Shown here piece by piece: positions 1-7,625 of a stretch of 54,403 nt of DNA (position 1 is its first letter; every line of letters starts with the position of its first letter). The stretch is from Desulfoluna butyratoxydans (GTDB lineage Bacteria > Desulfobacterota > Desulfobacteria > Desulfobacterales > Desulfolunaceae), in NCBI RefSeq assembly GCF_900699765.1, contig NZ_CAADHO010000013.1:75322-129724 (forward strand), in the 5' to 3' direction. A program made the position numbers and the translations under genes. A model generated the notes under the pieces. That model was not told the origin of the DNA. It was given only the letters and a program-made list of their open reading frames with translations, and ran no database searches.

Positions 1-625
1 TCGCTCGTGATGGTGTGGGCTGCTGCAAAAGCCGTTGGCCTCACGTTACGTTTTGCGGTGCGGGGGCCGCACCCTACGCTTCGCGGGTCGGGTATGATTG
101 GGGGGCGTGTGAACCGGAAATCGTTTTTATGCCATGGCGGCGAAAAGCCGATGTCTCCTGTGGTGCCCCGTGCGCATCACCAATTGCCCCAAAAAAGCTG
201 GTAGCTGGTTGTTTAAGGTCGCTCGTGATGGTGTGGGCTGCTGCAAAAGCCGTTGGCCTCACGTTACGTTTTGCGGTGCGGGGGCCGCACCCTACGCTTC
301 GCGGGTCGGGTATGATTGGGGGGCGTGTGAACCGGGAATCGTTTTTATGCCATGGCGGCGAAAAGCCGATGTCTCCTGTGGTGCCCCGTGCGCACCACCA
401 ATTGCCTCCAAAAAGCTGGTAGCTGGCTGTTTAAGGTCGCTCGTGATGGTGTGGGCTGCTGCCAAAGCCGTTGGTCTCGCGTCACGTTTTGCGGTGTGGG
501 AGCCGCACCCTACGCTTCGCGGGGTGGGCATGGTTGGGGGGCGGGTATCGTTTTTATGTCACGGCGGTAAAAGTTCGATACCTCGTAGGGTGCGCCGTGC
601 GCACCGCCAAGAAGCCGTTTTCCTT
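1..625. repeat. Three tandem copies of a 218-bp unit
   Basis: Units begin at 1, 219 and 437 with the same start (TCGCTCGTGATGG), so the period is 218 bp. The first two copies are nearly identical. The third is diverged and carries a short internal deletion before it fades out near 620. The array may continue left of the window. Because 218 is not a multiple of three, any reading frame changes between copies, so the overlapping open frames are unlikely to be genes. Each unit contains short GC-rich palindromic stretches around GGTGCG and CGCACC. Confidence 0.9.
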
Positions 626-668
626 CTTTTTAATGATTGACTTCGCTGAGTGATCTGTTTCTATCCTT

Positions 669-699
669 CCTATCACCTATCACCTATCACCTATCACCT
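669..699. repeat. Heptamer array CCTATCA x4
   Basis: Four perfect copies of CCTATCA are followed by CCT and then GCTTTTCC. A sister array with heptamer CCTATGA lies at 816-846 and is followed by nearly the same sequence (CCTGATTTTCC), so the two look like diverged copies of one block on either side of a hairpin. Confidence 0.9.
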
Positions 700-715
700 G
701 CTTTTCCCCCGCACA

Positions 716-751
716 CCGGCCTGATCGCAGTCGCGCTTGCGATCAGGCCGG
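716..751. terminator. 14-bp perfect inverted repeat, possible terminator of the efflux operon
   Basis: CCGGCCTGATCGCA (716-729) pairs perfectly with 738-751 across an 8-nt loop. It lies about 80 bp beyond the TolC stop codon, so it could end the efflux operon or protect its mRNA 3' end. There is no T-run on the minus-strand side, so an intrinsic terminator is not proven. Confidence 0.5.
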
Positions 752-815
752 CGCAGGGTGTCGCTGCGCACGAAATAAGAAGTCTGCAGGTGAGGCCTGT
801 TCCCTGCCATCTTGT

Positions 816-846
816 CCTATGACCTATGACCTATGACCTATTACCT
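816..846. repeat. Heptamer array CCTATGA (3 copies plus a variant), overlapping the tolC 3' end
   Basis: Three copies of CCTATGA and one CCTATTA. Read on the minus strand, the array supplies the last codons and the TAG stop of the TolC-like gene (Gly-Asn-Arg-Ser-stop), so the C-terminus of that protein is repeat-encoded. The unit length of 7 means that a change in copy number would shift the terminal frame. Confidence 0.9.
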
Positions 847-2123
847 GATTTTCCTGTCTCAAACCCTTCCGTCAGTCTCAGCAGGGTGTAGTGTGTCGCA
901 AACACGTCGGTAAGGGCCGAAATGTTGTTGAACCGGGCGCGGGAGAGGCTGAAGATGGCGTCCAGTACCTCGGTGGAGGTAGCGACTCCCTGCTCGAAGG
1001 CCAGGTCCGTGACCCGGAGGTTCTCTTCGGCTTCGGCAAGGCCTGAACGGGCCACGGCCAGGTTGTCGATGGCCACGTCCCGGTCGAGAACGGCGTTGTC
1101 AAAGTCCGTGGAGAGGCTGTTTTCAAGCTCCCGGAGCTGATGGCGAAGGGCGGCCTCGTTCAGGGAGGCCTGGCTTAAGGTGGACTCTTTTTTCAGGCCG
1201 TCGAACAGGTTCATGGTGACCGAGGCGGTGAGGCGGACATCGTCGCCGTTGACCTCGGAGGAACCGAAGCTGTAGTCGTCTAAGTACCGGCTGGTGTAGG
1301 TGGCCGACAGGTCCAGGCGCGGCATGTAGGCGGCCCGGGCCGCTTTTTTGGTCATGCCCGCACCGGAGAGGGTCTCTTTGAGGGAGAGGATCTGGCTGTT
1401 CCTGGCCAGAAGGTCGGACTTGCCCTCGGCTGCGTCCATGACCATGGGGAGTTCCGTGAACACGGAAAAGTCCAGGGCGTCCGCTTCAGCTTTTGTCAGG
1501 GGGCGGCCCACGGCAAGGGCCAGGGTGTTTAGGGAGGCGGTGATGTTGGCCAGGGTGCGGCGCTCGGTCTGCACCGCGTTGTCCAGCTCCACCTTGACGG
1601 TGAGCAGGTCCCGCTTTTTAAGAACCCCCACGTTGTATTTGAGCTCCATTTCCCGGTAGCGGTCTTTGTAGAGGCGCACCGAGTCCTGGGCCACGGTGAG
1701 GTTCTGTCTGCTGCGGTAGACCCCCAGAAAGGCCAGGGCCACGTTCTGGCTGACGTCCTGACGCGTGGAGGCCAGGTCGAGCTGCCCTGCCTCGGCACCA
1801 AAGCGTGCGGCCTTCAGGGAGTATGCGTCCTTGAACCCGGAAAAGACGTTTAAGGCAATGCTGCCGGTGAACCCGTCATTTTTCTCCCGGATCTCGGTGA
1901 TGGTGTCGTGGTTGTAGCGGTTGGCTTCGTAGCCCACGTCCACGCTGGGGAGAAAGGGGCTCCTGGCCTCCTGGACCTTTTTTTCGGCGATGGCGGCCGT
2001 GGCCTCGCTGGCCTTGACAGCGTGGCGTTCGGCCAGGGCCTCCTGCTGCAGCTCGGACAGGCTCAGGGCGTGTAAGGGGGAGGCAACCAGGCAAAGGGCT
2101 GCCAGAACGAGAAGTCGTTTCAT
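831..2123 (-). CDS. TolC-family outer-membrane efflux protein
   Basis: Outer-membrane channel of a tripartite pump. About 430 residues begin with a signal peptide (MKRLLVLAALCLVASPLHA) followed by the long alpha-helical coiled-coil repeats of the OEP family. Two homologous halves can be seen, with heptad-rich stretches such as SLNEAALRHQLRELENSL and a closing segment on starting a new domain (TSTEVLDAIFSLSRARFN). I place the start at 2123 because GAGG lies 8 nt upstream of that ATG; an in-frame start 24 nt earlier has no such site. It is the last gene of the TetR-adaptor-permease-TolC group, 57 bp after the permease. The final codons and stop are formed by a heptamer repeat array, an unusual C-terminus. 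The substrate cannot be read from the sequence. Confidence 0.93.
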   Translation of the reverse strand: MKRLLVLAALCLVASPLHALSLSELQQEALAERHAVKASEATAAIAEKKVQEARSPFLPSVDVGYEANRYNHDTITEIREKNDGFTGSIALNVFSGFKDAYSLKAARFGAEAGQLDLASTRQDVSQNVALAFLGVYRSRQNLTVAQDSVRLYKDRYREMELKYNVGVLKKRDLLTVKVELDNAVQTERRTLANITASLNTLALAVGRPLTKAEADALDFSVFTELPMVMDAAEGKSDLLARNSQILSLKETLSGAGMTKKAARAAYMPRLDLSATYTSRYLDDYSFGSSEVNGDDVRLTASVTMNLFDGLKKESTLSQASLNEAALRHQLRELENSLSTDFDNAVLDRDVAIDNLAVARSGLAEAEENLRVTDLAFEQGVATSTEVLDAIFSLSRARFNNISALTDVFATHYTLLRLTEGFETGKSGNRS

Positions 2124-2180
2124 TGTGTATACCTCACTGCTGTACATGGGGACCGGAAGGCCCGGCCCCCATGGTGTGTA

Positions 2181-5100
2181 TTAGGCTGAGTAGCGCTCCA
2201 GGGGCTCACTTGCCGGCGAGGCCTGCCGGCCCTTTTCTTCGAAACCGATGAAGAAGGAGAGGAGCGCGGGGATGACAAAGAGGGTGAAGAGGGTGGACAG
2301 GGCCATGCCACCCAGCAGCACGCTGCCGATTCCTCGATAGAGCTCGGACCCGGAGTCCGTGGCCAGCACCAGGGGCAGAAAGCCGGAGATACTGGTGCAG
2401 ACACTCATGAATATGGGTCGGATACGGGTTCGGATGGCATCCTTGATGGCGTCCATCCCTTTCATGTTCTCCAGTCGCACGTTGTTCAGGGACTGGTGCA
2501 CGATGAGGATGGCGTTGTTGACCACCGTGCCCACCAGGATGATGAATCCCAGCATGGTGAGGACGTCCAACGGCTGCCTGGCCACGAGAAGGTCCACCAG
2601 CCTCAGCCCGATGAACCCGCCGGCGGCTGCCAGGGGCACGGAGAAGAGGATGATGAAGGGGTAGAGAAAGTTCTCGAAAAGGGCGGCCATCAACAGATAG
2701 GTGATGAGGATGGCCAGGGCCAGGTTCCACTTCAGGGCATGGAAGGTCTCCATGAGTTTGTCGGCGTTGCCGCCCAGTTTCACGTTTACCCCGGAGAGCT
2801 GGCCTGCCTCGGAGAGGCTGTCCACCTTGGCGCGGATGGTCTCCATGGCCTCCTGCAGGGGCACGTCAATGGGAGGCGTGATCTCCAGGCGGATGTTACG
2901 CCGCTTTTCCAGGCGGTCGATCTGGGTCATGCCGTGTTCGTAGGAGAGGGAGGCCACGTCGCCTACGCGCACCAGCTTCCCGTGGTTGTTGACCATGGGG
3001 GCTTCCAGGATGGCCTCGGGGGTTTTGAAGTCCGCCTCCTCGCTGCGAACCACAAGATCGATGCGGTCCTTGCCGTCGGGGCTGTAGTCCGCCACCTTTC
3101 GACCGTCCATGAGCACGTCCACGTAAATACCCAGCTCCTGCTCGGTGAGGCCGCTGGCCGCCATTTTCTGCTTGTCCGGGATGATGCGTCCTTCCGGGTA
3201 GGCAATCTCAAGGGAGGGCACGGGCCGGATCTGGGAGTTGGGCACGGCCTGGCCCACGGCACCCATGAGGGTAAAGCCTGCCTGCACGATGGAGCCCATC
3301 TCTTCGCCGGAGATGTTCAAGTCAATGGTACGCCCCTTGCCCAGGCCGGTTTCGAAGATACCGGGCTGGAGGCTGATGCCGAACATGCCGGGCATGGAGT
3401 AGATGATCTGGGTCAGGGAGGGAATCAGCTCACCGGCCCGGGTCTCGTCCTCGTCCGTGCAGACCACCCCGAACATGCTGATCATGTCCGCGGAGACGTA
3501 AAAGACGTTCTTGATCTTGGGCAGGCCCTCGCCCGTGTCTTTGCGGTAGGTGTCTGTCTTCTCGAAAATGTATTCACCCACTTCGTGCCGTTTTTCGGCG
3601 GAATACCCGGGGGGCGGCACCAGGATGCTCATGATGAAGTTCTGGTTGCCCTGGGGCAGGTACTCGGCCTTGGGCATGAGGGCCCAGGCGATGAGCAGGG
3701 AAAAGGCGGTGAAGGACACCACGCAGGTCACCCGGGTGACCGTGTTTTTCAGGCAGGCGTTGGCCACGCCCATGATGCTGGAGATAAAAAGGTCCCCGGC
3801 CTTGCCCAGAGCGCCTCCCTCTTTCTGGGCCGGTCCCTTTTTCCTGTAGATCAGGTGCATGAAGGAGGGGATCACCGTGATGGAGACAAACAGGCTCAGG
3901 AGGATGGCCGTGGTGATGGCGATGGCGATGTCCCGGAAGAGCTGTCCCGCCTCCTGCTTCATGAAGATAACGGGGAGAAAAACCGCCACCGTGGTCAGGG
4001 TGGAGGCGATGACCGCGCCGTACACCTCGGTGGCCCCTTCGTAGACCGCGTCAAAGGTCTTTTTACCGAGCTTCAGGTGCCGGTCGATGTTCTCCAGCAC
4101 CACGATGGAGTTGTCCACCAGCATGCCCACGGCAAAGGAGATGCCCGCAAGGCTCACCACGTTGAGGTTGCGGCCCATGAGCCACAGGGAGGTGAAGGTA
4201 CCGATGGCCGAAATGGGAATGGCCAGGCCGATGGTGCCCGTGGACCGTGCGCTGCGCAGGAAGGTCACCAGCACCAGGATGGCCAGGGCCGCCCCGATGA
4301 GCACGTTCTTCTTCATGATGGAGATGGCCCGCAGGATGTAGGGCGCCTCGTCGTAGGACCAGTTGATGTACAGGCCCCTTTCGGCCAGTACGTCCTTGTT
4401 GAGGCGGTCCACTTCGGCGTGGACCCGGTTCACGATCTCCAGGACGTTGCCCCCTTTCTGCTTTTTCACCCCGATGACGATGCCTTCGGCGCTGTTTTCC
4501 ATGACCGAGACAAACTGGGGTTCGTAGCCGATGCGGCTGGTGGCGATGTCCCGAAGGAGGATGCGGGTGATGCCGTCATCCATGATCACCACGTCCAGCG
4601 GGTCGGTGACCTTCTGGAACTTGGCCGTGGTGCGGATGCGGTAGTTTCGCCGGTCAATGCCCAGCACCCCTGCGGAGATGTCGTTGTTGGCTGCGGTGAC
4701 CCGCGCGATGACCTGGTTGATGGTGATGCCCCGCCGGGCCATTTTCTCAGGATCCAGCACGATCTCCAGCTGGTCTTTGGTGCCCCCGAAGACCATGAGG
4801 GAGGCCACACCGTCGACACGCTCGATGTACTGCTTGACCTCGTTGTCGAAGAAGGTGCGCTGGGTCAGGATGTCGGTGTCGCTGCCTTCAAGGGCCCTCA
4901 TCTGCATCCAGATGATGGGGCGCGTGGAGCCCCCGGAGCTGGAGATCACCGGCTCGTAGACGTTGTCCGGGTAGTCCGACACCTCGTTGAGCTTGTTGGA
5001 GACCCGGAGAAGGGCCGTGTCCACGTCGGTCTCCAGGTCAAAGGTGAGGGTGATGGTGGCGTAGTCGTTGTAACTGGAGCTCTCCATTTTCTGGAGGTTC

Positions 5101-5324
5101 TGGAGGCTCTTGAGGTTGTCCTCCTGTCTTTCGATGACCTCGGTCTCCAGCTCGCTGGGGCTGGCACCCGGCCAGGAGGTCATCACCTCGATTTCCGGCA
5201 ACTCGGTGTCGGGGGCAAGCTGCACGGGGAGCTTGGAGAGCCCGATCATGCCGAACAGGACGATCATGATCACCATCACCGCAGCGGTGACGGGTCGTTG
5301 GATGGAAAATTTAATCAAATCCAT
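2181..5324 (-). CDS. RND-family efflux permease (AcrB/SwrC-like)
   Basis: Inner-membrane proton-driven pump subunit, 1047 residues, the usual RND length. TM1 follows the typical start (MDLIKFSIQRPVTAAVMV). Two porter domains alternate with two six-helix membrane bundles. TM4 has VGMLVDNSIVVLENI, so the first proton-relay Asp is kept and the second is Asn, as in many SwrC-like pumps. In TM10 the Lys of AcrB-type pumps (KNAILIVEF context) is replaced: GTVVNNAILIVHQS. It lies between the adaptor and TolC genes and presumably works with both. A 12-bp hairpin precedes it in the mRNA. Drug or organic-solvent export is plausible, and metal export less so. The identity of the family is clear; the substrate is not. 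Confidence 0.96.
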   Translation of the reverse strand: MDLIKFSIQRPVTAAVMVIMIVLFGMIGLSKLPVQLAPDTELPEIEVMTSWPGASPSELETEVIERQEDNLKSLQNLQKMESSSYNDYATITLTFDLETDVDTALLRVSNKLNEVSDYPDNVYEPVISSSGGSTRPIIWMQMRALEGSDTDILTQRTFFDNEVKQYIERVDGVASLMVFGGTKDQLEIVLDPEKMARRGITINQVIARVTAANNDISAGVLGIDRRNYRIRTTAKFQKVTDPLDVVIMDDGITRILLRDIATSRIGYEPQFVSVMENSAEGIVIGVKKQKGGNVLEIVNRVHAEVDRLNKDVLAERGLYINWSYDEAPYILRAISIMKKNVLIGAALAILVLVTFLRSARSTGTIGLAIPISAIGTFTSLWLMGRNLNVVSLAGISFAVGMLVDNSIVVLENIDRHLKLGKKTFDAVYEGATEVYGAVIASTLTTVAVFLPVIFMKQEAGQLFRDIAIAITTAILLSLFVSITVIPSFMHLIYRKKGPAQKEGGALGKAGDLFISSIMGVANACLKNTVTRVTCVVSFTAFSLLIAWALMPKAEYLPQGNQNFIMSILVPPPGYSAEKRHEVGEYIFEKTDTYRKDTGEGLPKIKNVFYVSADMISMFGVVCTDEDETRAGELIPSLTQIIYSMPGMFGISLQPGIFETGLGKGRTIDLNISGEEMGSIVQAGFTLMGAVGQAVPNSQIRPVPSLEIAYPEGRIIPDKQKMAASGLTEQELGIYVDVLMDGRKVADYSPDGKDRIDLVVRSEEADFKTPEAILEAPMVNNHGKLVRVGDVASLSYEHGMTQIDRLEKRRNIRLEITPPIDVPLQEAMETIRAKVDSLSEAGQLSGVNVKLGGNADKLMETFHALKWNLALAILITYLLMAALFENFLYPFIILFSVPLAAAGGFIGLRLVDLLVARQPLDVLTMLGFIILVGTVVNNAILIVHQSLNNVRLENMKGMDAIKDAIRTRIRPIFMSVCTSISGFLPLVLATDSGSELYRGIGSVLLGGMALSTLFTLFVIPALLSFFIGFEEKGRQASPASEPLERYSA

Positions 5325-5391
5325 GGGTGGCTTGGTATCCCTGGTTTCATCATGTCAGAAAAGGCCCGACGCCCCGGCATCTGGCGTGCGG

Positions 5392-5416
5392 CCACAAGGC
5401 GCCGGGCGCCTTGTGG
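5392..5416 (-). promoter_or_regulatory. Intergenic hairpin between adaptor and permease genes
   Basis: CCACAAGGCGCC (5392-5403) pairs perfectly with GGCGCCTTGTGG (5405-5416), leaving a minimal loop. It sits in the 126-bp gap between two genes of one operon. It could attenuate transcription or stabilise the upstream message. There is no T-run, so full termination is unlikely. Confidence 0.6.
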
Positions 5417-5450
5417 GGGGAGCGGGTCACGGCTGTGCTTCAGATCCGGT

Positions 5451-6515
5451 TTACTTCCTTGCTTCGATGACCGTGACAGGCTGGCCGGGCTGGAGCCGGT
5501 CGTTGCCGTCGATGATCACGTCCATGCCGGGGCCCACGGGCCCTTCGGCGATACCGGCTGCGCCCTCCACATAGGCAAGGACCGTCACCGGCAGGGGCGC
5601 TGCCGCCCCCTCATTGATGGTGTAGACCAGGGTCTGGCCGTTGAAGGTGACCAGAGCGTCCCTGGGGACCAGGGTCATCTCCTGCTTGTCGCTGGCGGGC
5701 ATGGCCACGGTGGCGCTCATGTTGAGGACCGCTGTCTCCAGCCTGGGGAGCATCACCTTGACAAAGATGTTCTTGGTGGCCGTGTCCGCCACGGGGATGT
5801 ACCCGGTGATCCTGCCGCGGGTGGTGAGGCCCAGGGCGGTGATGGTGACGTCCAGCTCCTCGCCGGTCCTGGCAAATACCAGAAGGTCCTCGGGCATGGG
5901 CACCTTCACGTAGAGGTCGTCCATGGAGCCCAGCAGGCACACGGGATTCCCCGGGACCACCCAGTTGCCTTCATCGGCGTTTTTCTCCAGCACCACACCG
6001 GCAAAGGGTGCACGGATGACGCTCTTCTCTTTTTTGAGGAGGGCCAGGGCCAGGTTCTCCTGGAGAGTGGCCTTCTGCATGGCAAGGTCCTCCATGGAGA
6101 GGCGCATCTTGTCATACTCCTGCTCACTGGCCGCCTGCTGCTTGAAGAGGGTCTCGTAGCGGGTCAGGTCCTTTTTGGCCTGGGCCAGCCGGATCTCCAC
6201 CTGGGCGATCTTTTTTCGGACCGTGCCGATCTCGTTGTTCACAAAATCGAGGTTCAGGCGGAACAGGGGGGCTCCCTTGGTGACCTGATCCCCCTCCTTG
6301 ACCAGTACGGCTTCTACCTGGCCGCTGACCTCGGGGGAGAGGGCGGAGACGCGGTCAAACTGGAGGGTTCCCACCACATCCAGGGTCTTGGCGATGGTTT
6401 TCTGGTGAATCTGGCTGGTCACCACCAGCGCCGGAGGCTGGGCAGGACCCTCTGCGTACGAGAGGACCGGCAGGGCAAGCAGGGTGATGACGGTTATCCA
6501 TTTCATAGCTTTCAT
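5451..6515 (-). CDS. RND efflux periplasmic adaptor (membrane fusion protein)
   Basis: Periplasmic adaptor linking the permease to TolC; 354 residues with signal peptide MKAMKWITVITLLALPVLSYA. The order is as in the family. A biotinyl-lipoyl half (VSGQVEAVLVKEGDQVTKGAPLF) is followed by an alpha-helical hairpin around residues 95-150, the second lipoyl half (SVIRAPFAGVVLEKNADEGN), then beta-barrel and membrane-proximal domains. The ATG at 6515 has GAGG 7 nt upstream. The 255-bp gap to the TetR gene suggests a promoter of its own, although I see no convincing -10/-35. It is the first structural gene of the pump operon. Confidence 0.95.
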   Translation of the reverse strand: MKAMKWITVITLLALPVLSYAEGPAQPPALVVTSQIHQKTIAKTLDVVGTLQFDRVSALSPEVSGQVEAVLVKEGDQVTKGAPLFRLNLDFVNNEIGTVRKKIAQVEIRLAQAKKDLTRYETLFKQQAASEQEYDKMRLSMEDLAMQKATLQENLALALLKKEKSVIRAPFAGVVLEKNADEGNWVVPGNPVCLLGSMDDLYVKVPMPEDLLVFARTGEELDVTITALGLTTRGRITGYIPVADTATKNIFVKVMLPRLETAVLNMSATVAMPASDKQEMTLVPRDALVTFNGQTLVYTINEGAAAPLPVTVLAYVEGAAGIAEGPVGPGMDVIIDGNDRLQPGQPVTVIEARK

Positions 6516-6770
6516 TGATGTACCTCGCTACTCGAAAAAAATGGTCGGTAAAAGCGGTGGCCTAAGGAGTTGCGCAGTCAACGCGCGGCGTCCCGTCGGA
6601 GATTGCGGTTGGGCCCCGAAAGGTCGGGTTGGAGTCCATGTACGGTCAGGTTGTCTTCTTTATGGGGTGACGGACCCGGTTTTTTATTCTTCTGAACCGA
6701 TATTTAGATATAAACGCAACACCACCTGATTTCCTGCGGTGGGGATCCGTTTTTTTTCAGGCCCCTGTTG

Positions 6771-7397
6771 TCAGGCGGGCATGGGATCAGCCCTGAGGCC
6801 CGCTGAAATGTAGTGAATCAACTCTTCCAGCATGGCATCGGGGTCCCGGTCGATGCCCAGGATGGCAATGGATTCCTCCATGATGCACTCCCCCTGCATG
6901 ATGCCGAAGGCAGAGATCCGGAAGAAGGCAATGCGGCGCAGCAGGGTCATCCTCGGGATATGGGGCAGGGCCTTTGCCATGCAGTCGACCAGGTAGATGA
7001 GTTTTTTCTCCAGGATGTTTTTCAGGTTCTGTTTGAAGAAATCCTCGTTTTCGTAGGCCGCGGCAAACTGGTGGAAAACGTTCATCCAGTCCGGGTGGGT
7101 GACGGTGAACTCATGAAGGGGCGCCAGCTGGCTTCGCAGCAGGTCCTCCAGAACCGGGGCCTTGTCTCCTGCACGGTCCATCACCACCTCCAGGCGCTGG
7201 GTCTGCTCCTCTTCAAGGGGGGTGAGAAACCGGGTGACAATGGCTGAGATGAGGTTGTCCTTGGAGCCGAAGTGGTAGTTGATGGCCGCCACATTGACCC
7301 CTGCCTCCTCTGTGATTTTTCGCATGGACGCCTTGTCTGCGCCCAGTTCGACGATGAGCCGTTCGGCGGCATCGAGTATTTTGGTTTTGGTATCCAT
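6771..7397 (-). CDS. TetR-family transcriptional regulator of the efflux operon
   Basis: 208 residues. The N-terminal helix-turn-helix is typical of TetR: KILDAAERLIVELG, then ASMRKITEEAGVNVAAINYH with FGSKDNL directly after. The C-terminal half is an all-helical ligand domain resembling the CerR/DUF1956-type C-terminus. It is the first gene of the group and points the same way as adaptor, permease and tolC, so a local repressor role is likely (inference). Two near-palindromic sites lie 30-86 bp upstream of its start, which fits autoregulation. The ligand is unknown. Confidence 0.93.
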   Translation of the reverse strand: MDTKTKILDAAERLIVELGADKASMRKITEEAGVNVAAINYHFGSKDNLISAIVTRFLTPLEEEQTQRLEVVMDRAGDKAPVLEDLLRSQLAPLHEFTVTHPDWMNVFHQFAAAYENEDFFKQNLKNILEKKLIYLVDCMAKALPHIPRMTLLRRIAFFRISAFGIMQGECIMEESIAILGIDRDPDAMLEELIHYISAGLRADPMPA

Positions 7398-7426
7398 TTA
7401 AGGGGTCCGTTGTGTGGGAAACAAAT

Positions 7427-7483
7427 ATTTTAAACGCTGTTTGAAACGTCGATAAAAAAGGGTTTTAAACGATGTTTGAATCG
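7427..7483. promoter_or_regulatory. Two tandem TetR-type operator candidates
   Basis: The sequence TTTTAAACGCTGTTTGAAACG (7428-7448) recurs as TTTTAAACGATGTTTGAATCG (7463-7483). Each contains an AAAC-N3-GTTT near-palindrome, the size of a TetR-family operator. The copies start 35 bp apart, so they would lie on roughly the same side after a bit more than three helical turns. They are immediately upstream of the TetR gene. Confidence 0.6.
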
Positions 7484-7625
7484 GACGCAAGGTTTTTGTA
7501 GGGAACAACGCAAAAAAATGACTTTTGGTGAGGAGGAAAGGAGGGTTACGATCATCCGGTGGCGTGACCGCCCGATTCGAGAAATAACCGGAATCAGGGG
7601 CTGTGGCTTGTTTTATGTGGGGTAT

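Noticed and set aside
15..640. Open frames through the 218-bp repeats
   Set aside because: The repeat length is not a multiple of three, the same peptide appears in several frames, and there is no start site; the repeats explain them.
2496..6518. A very long open frame (about 1340 codons) on the plus strand
   Set aside because: It lies antisense to the RND permease and adaptor genes. The reading is His/Asp/Gly-rich without any family pattern and is a by-product of GC-rich codon use in the true genes.
6700..6765. Possible terminator (CCACC...GGTGG followed by T8) on the plus strand
   Set aside because: The stem is only 5 bp with an 11-nt loop and no plus-strand gene precedes it.
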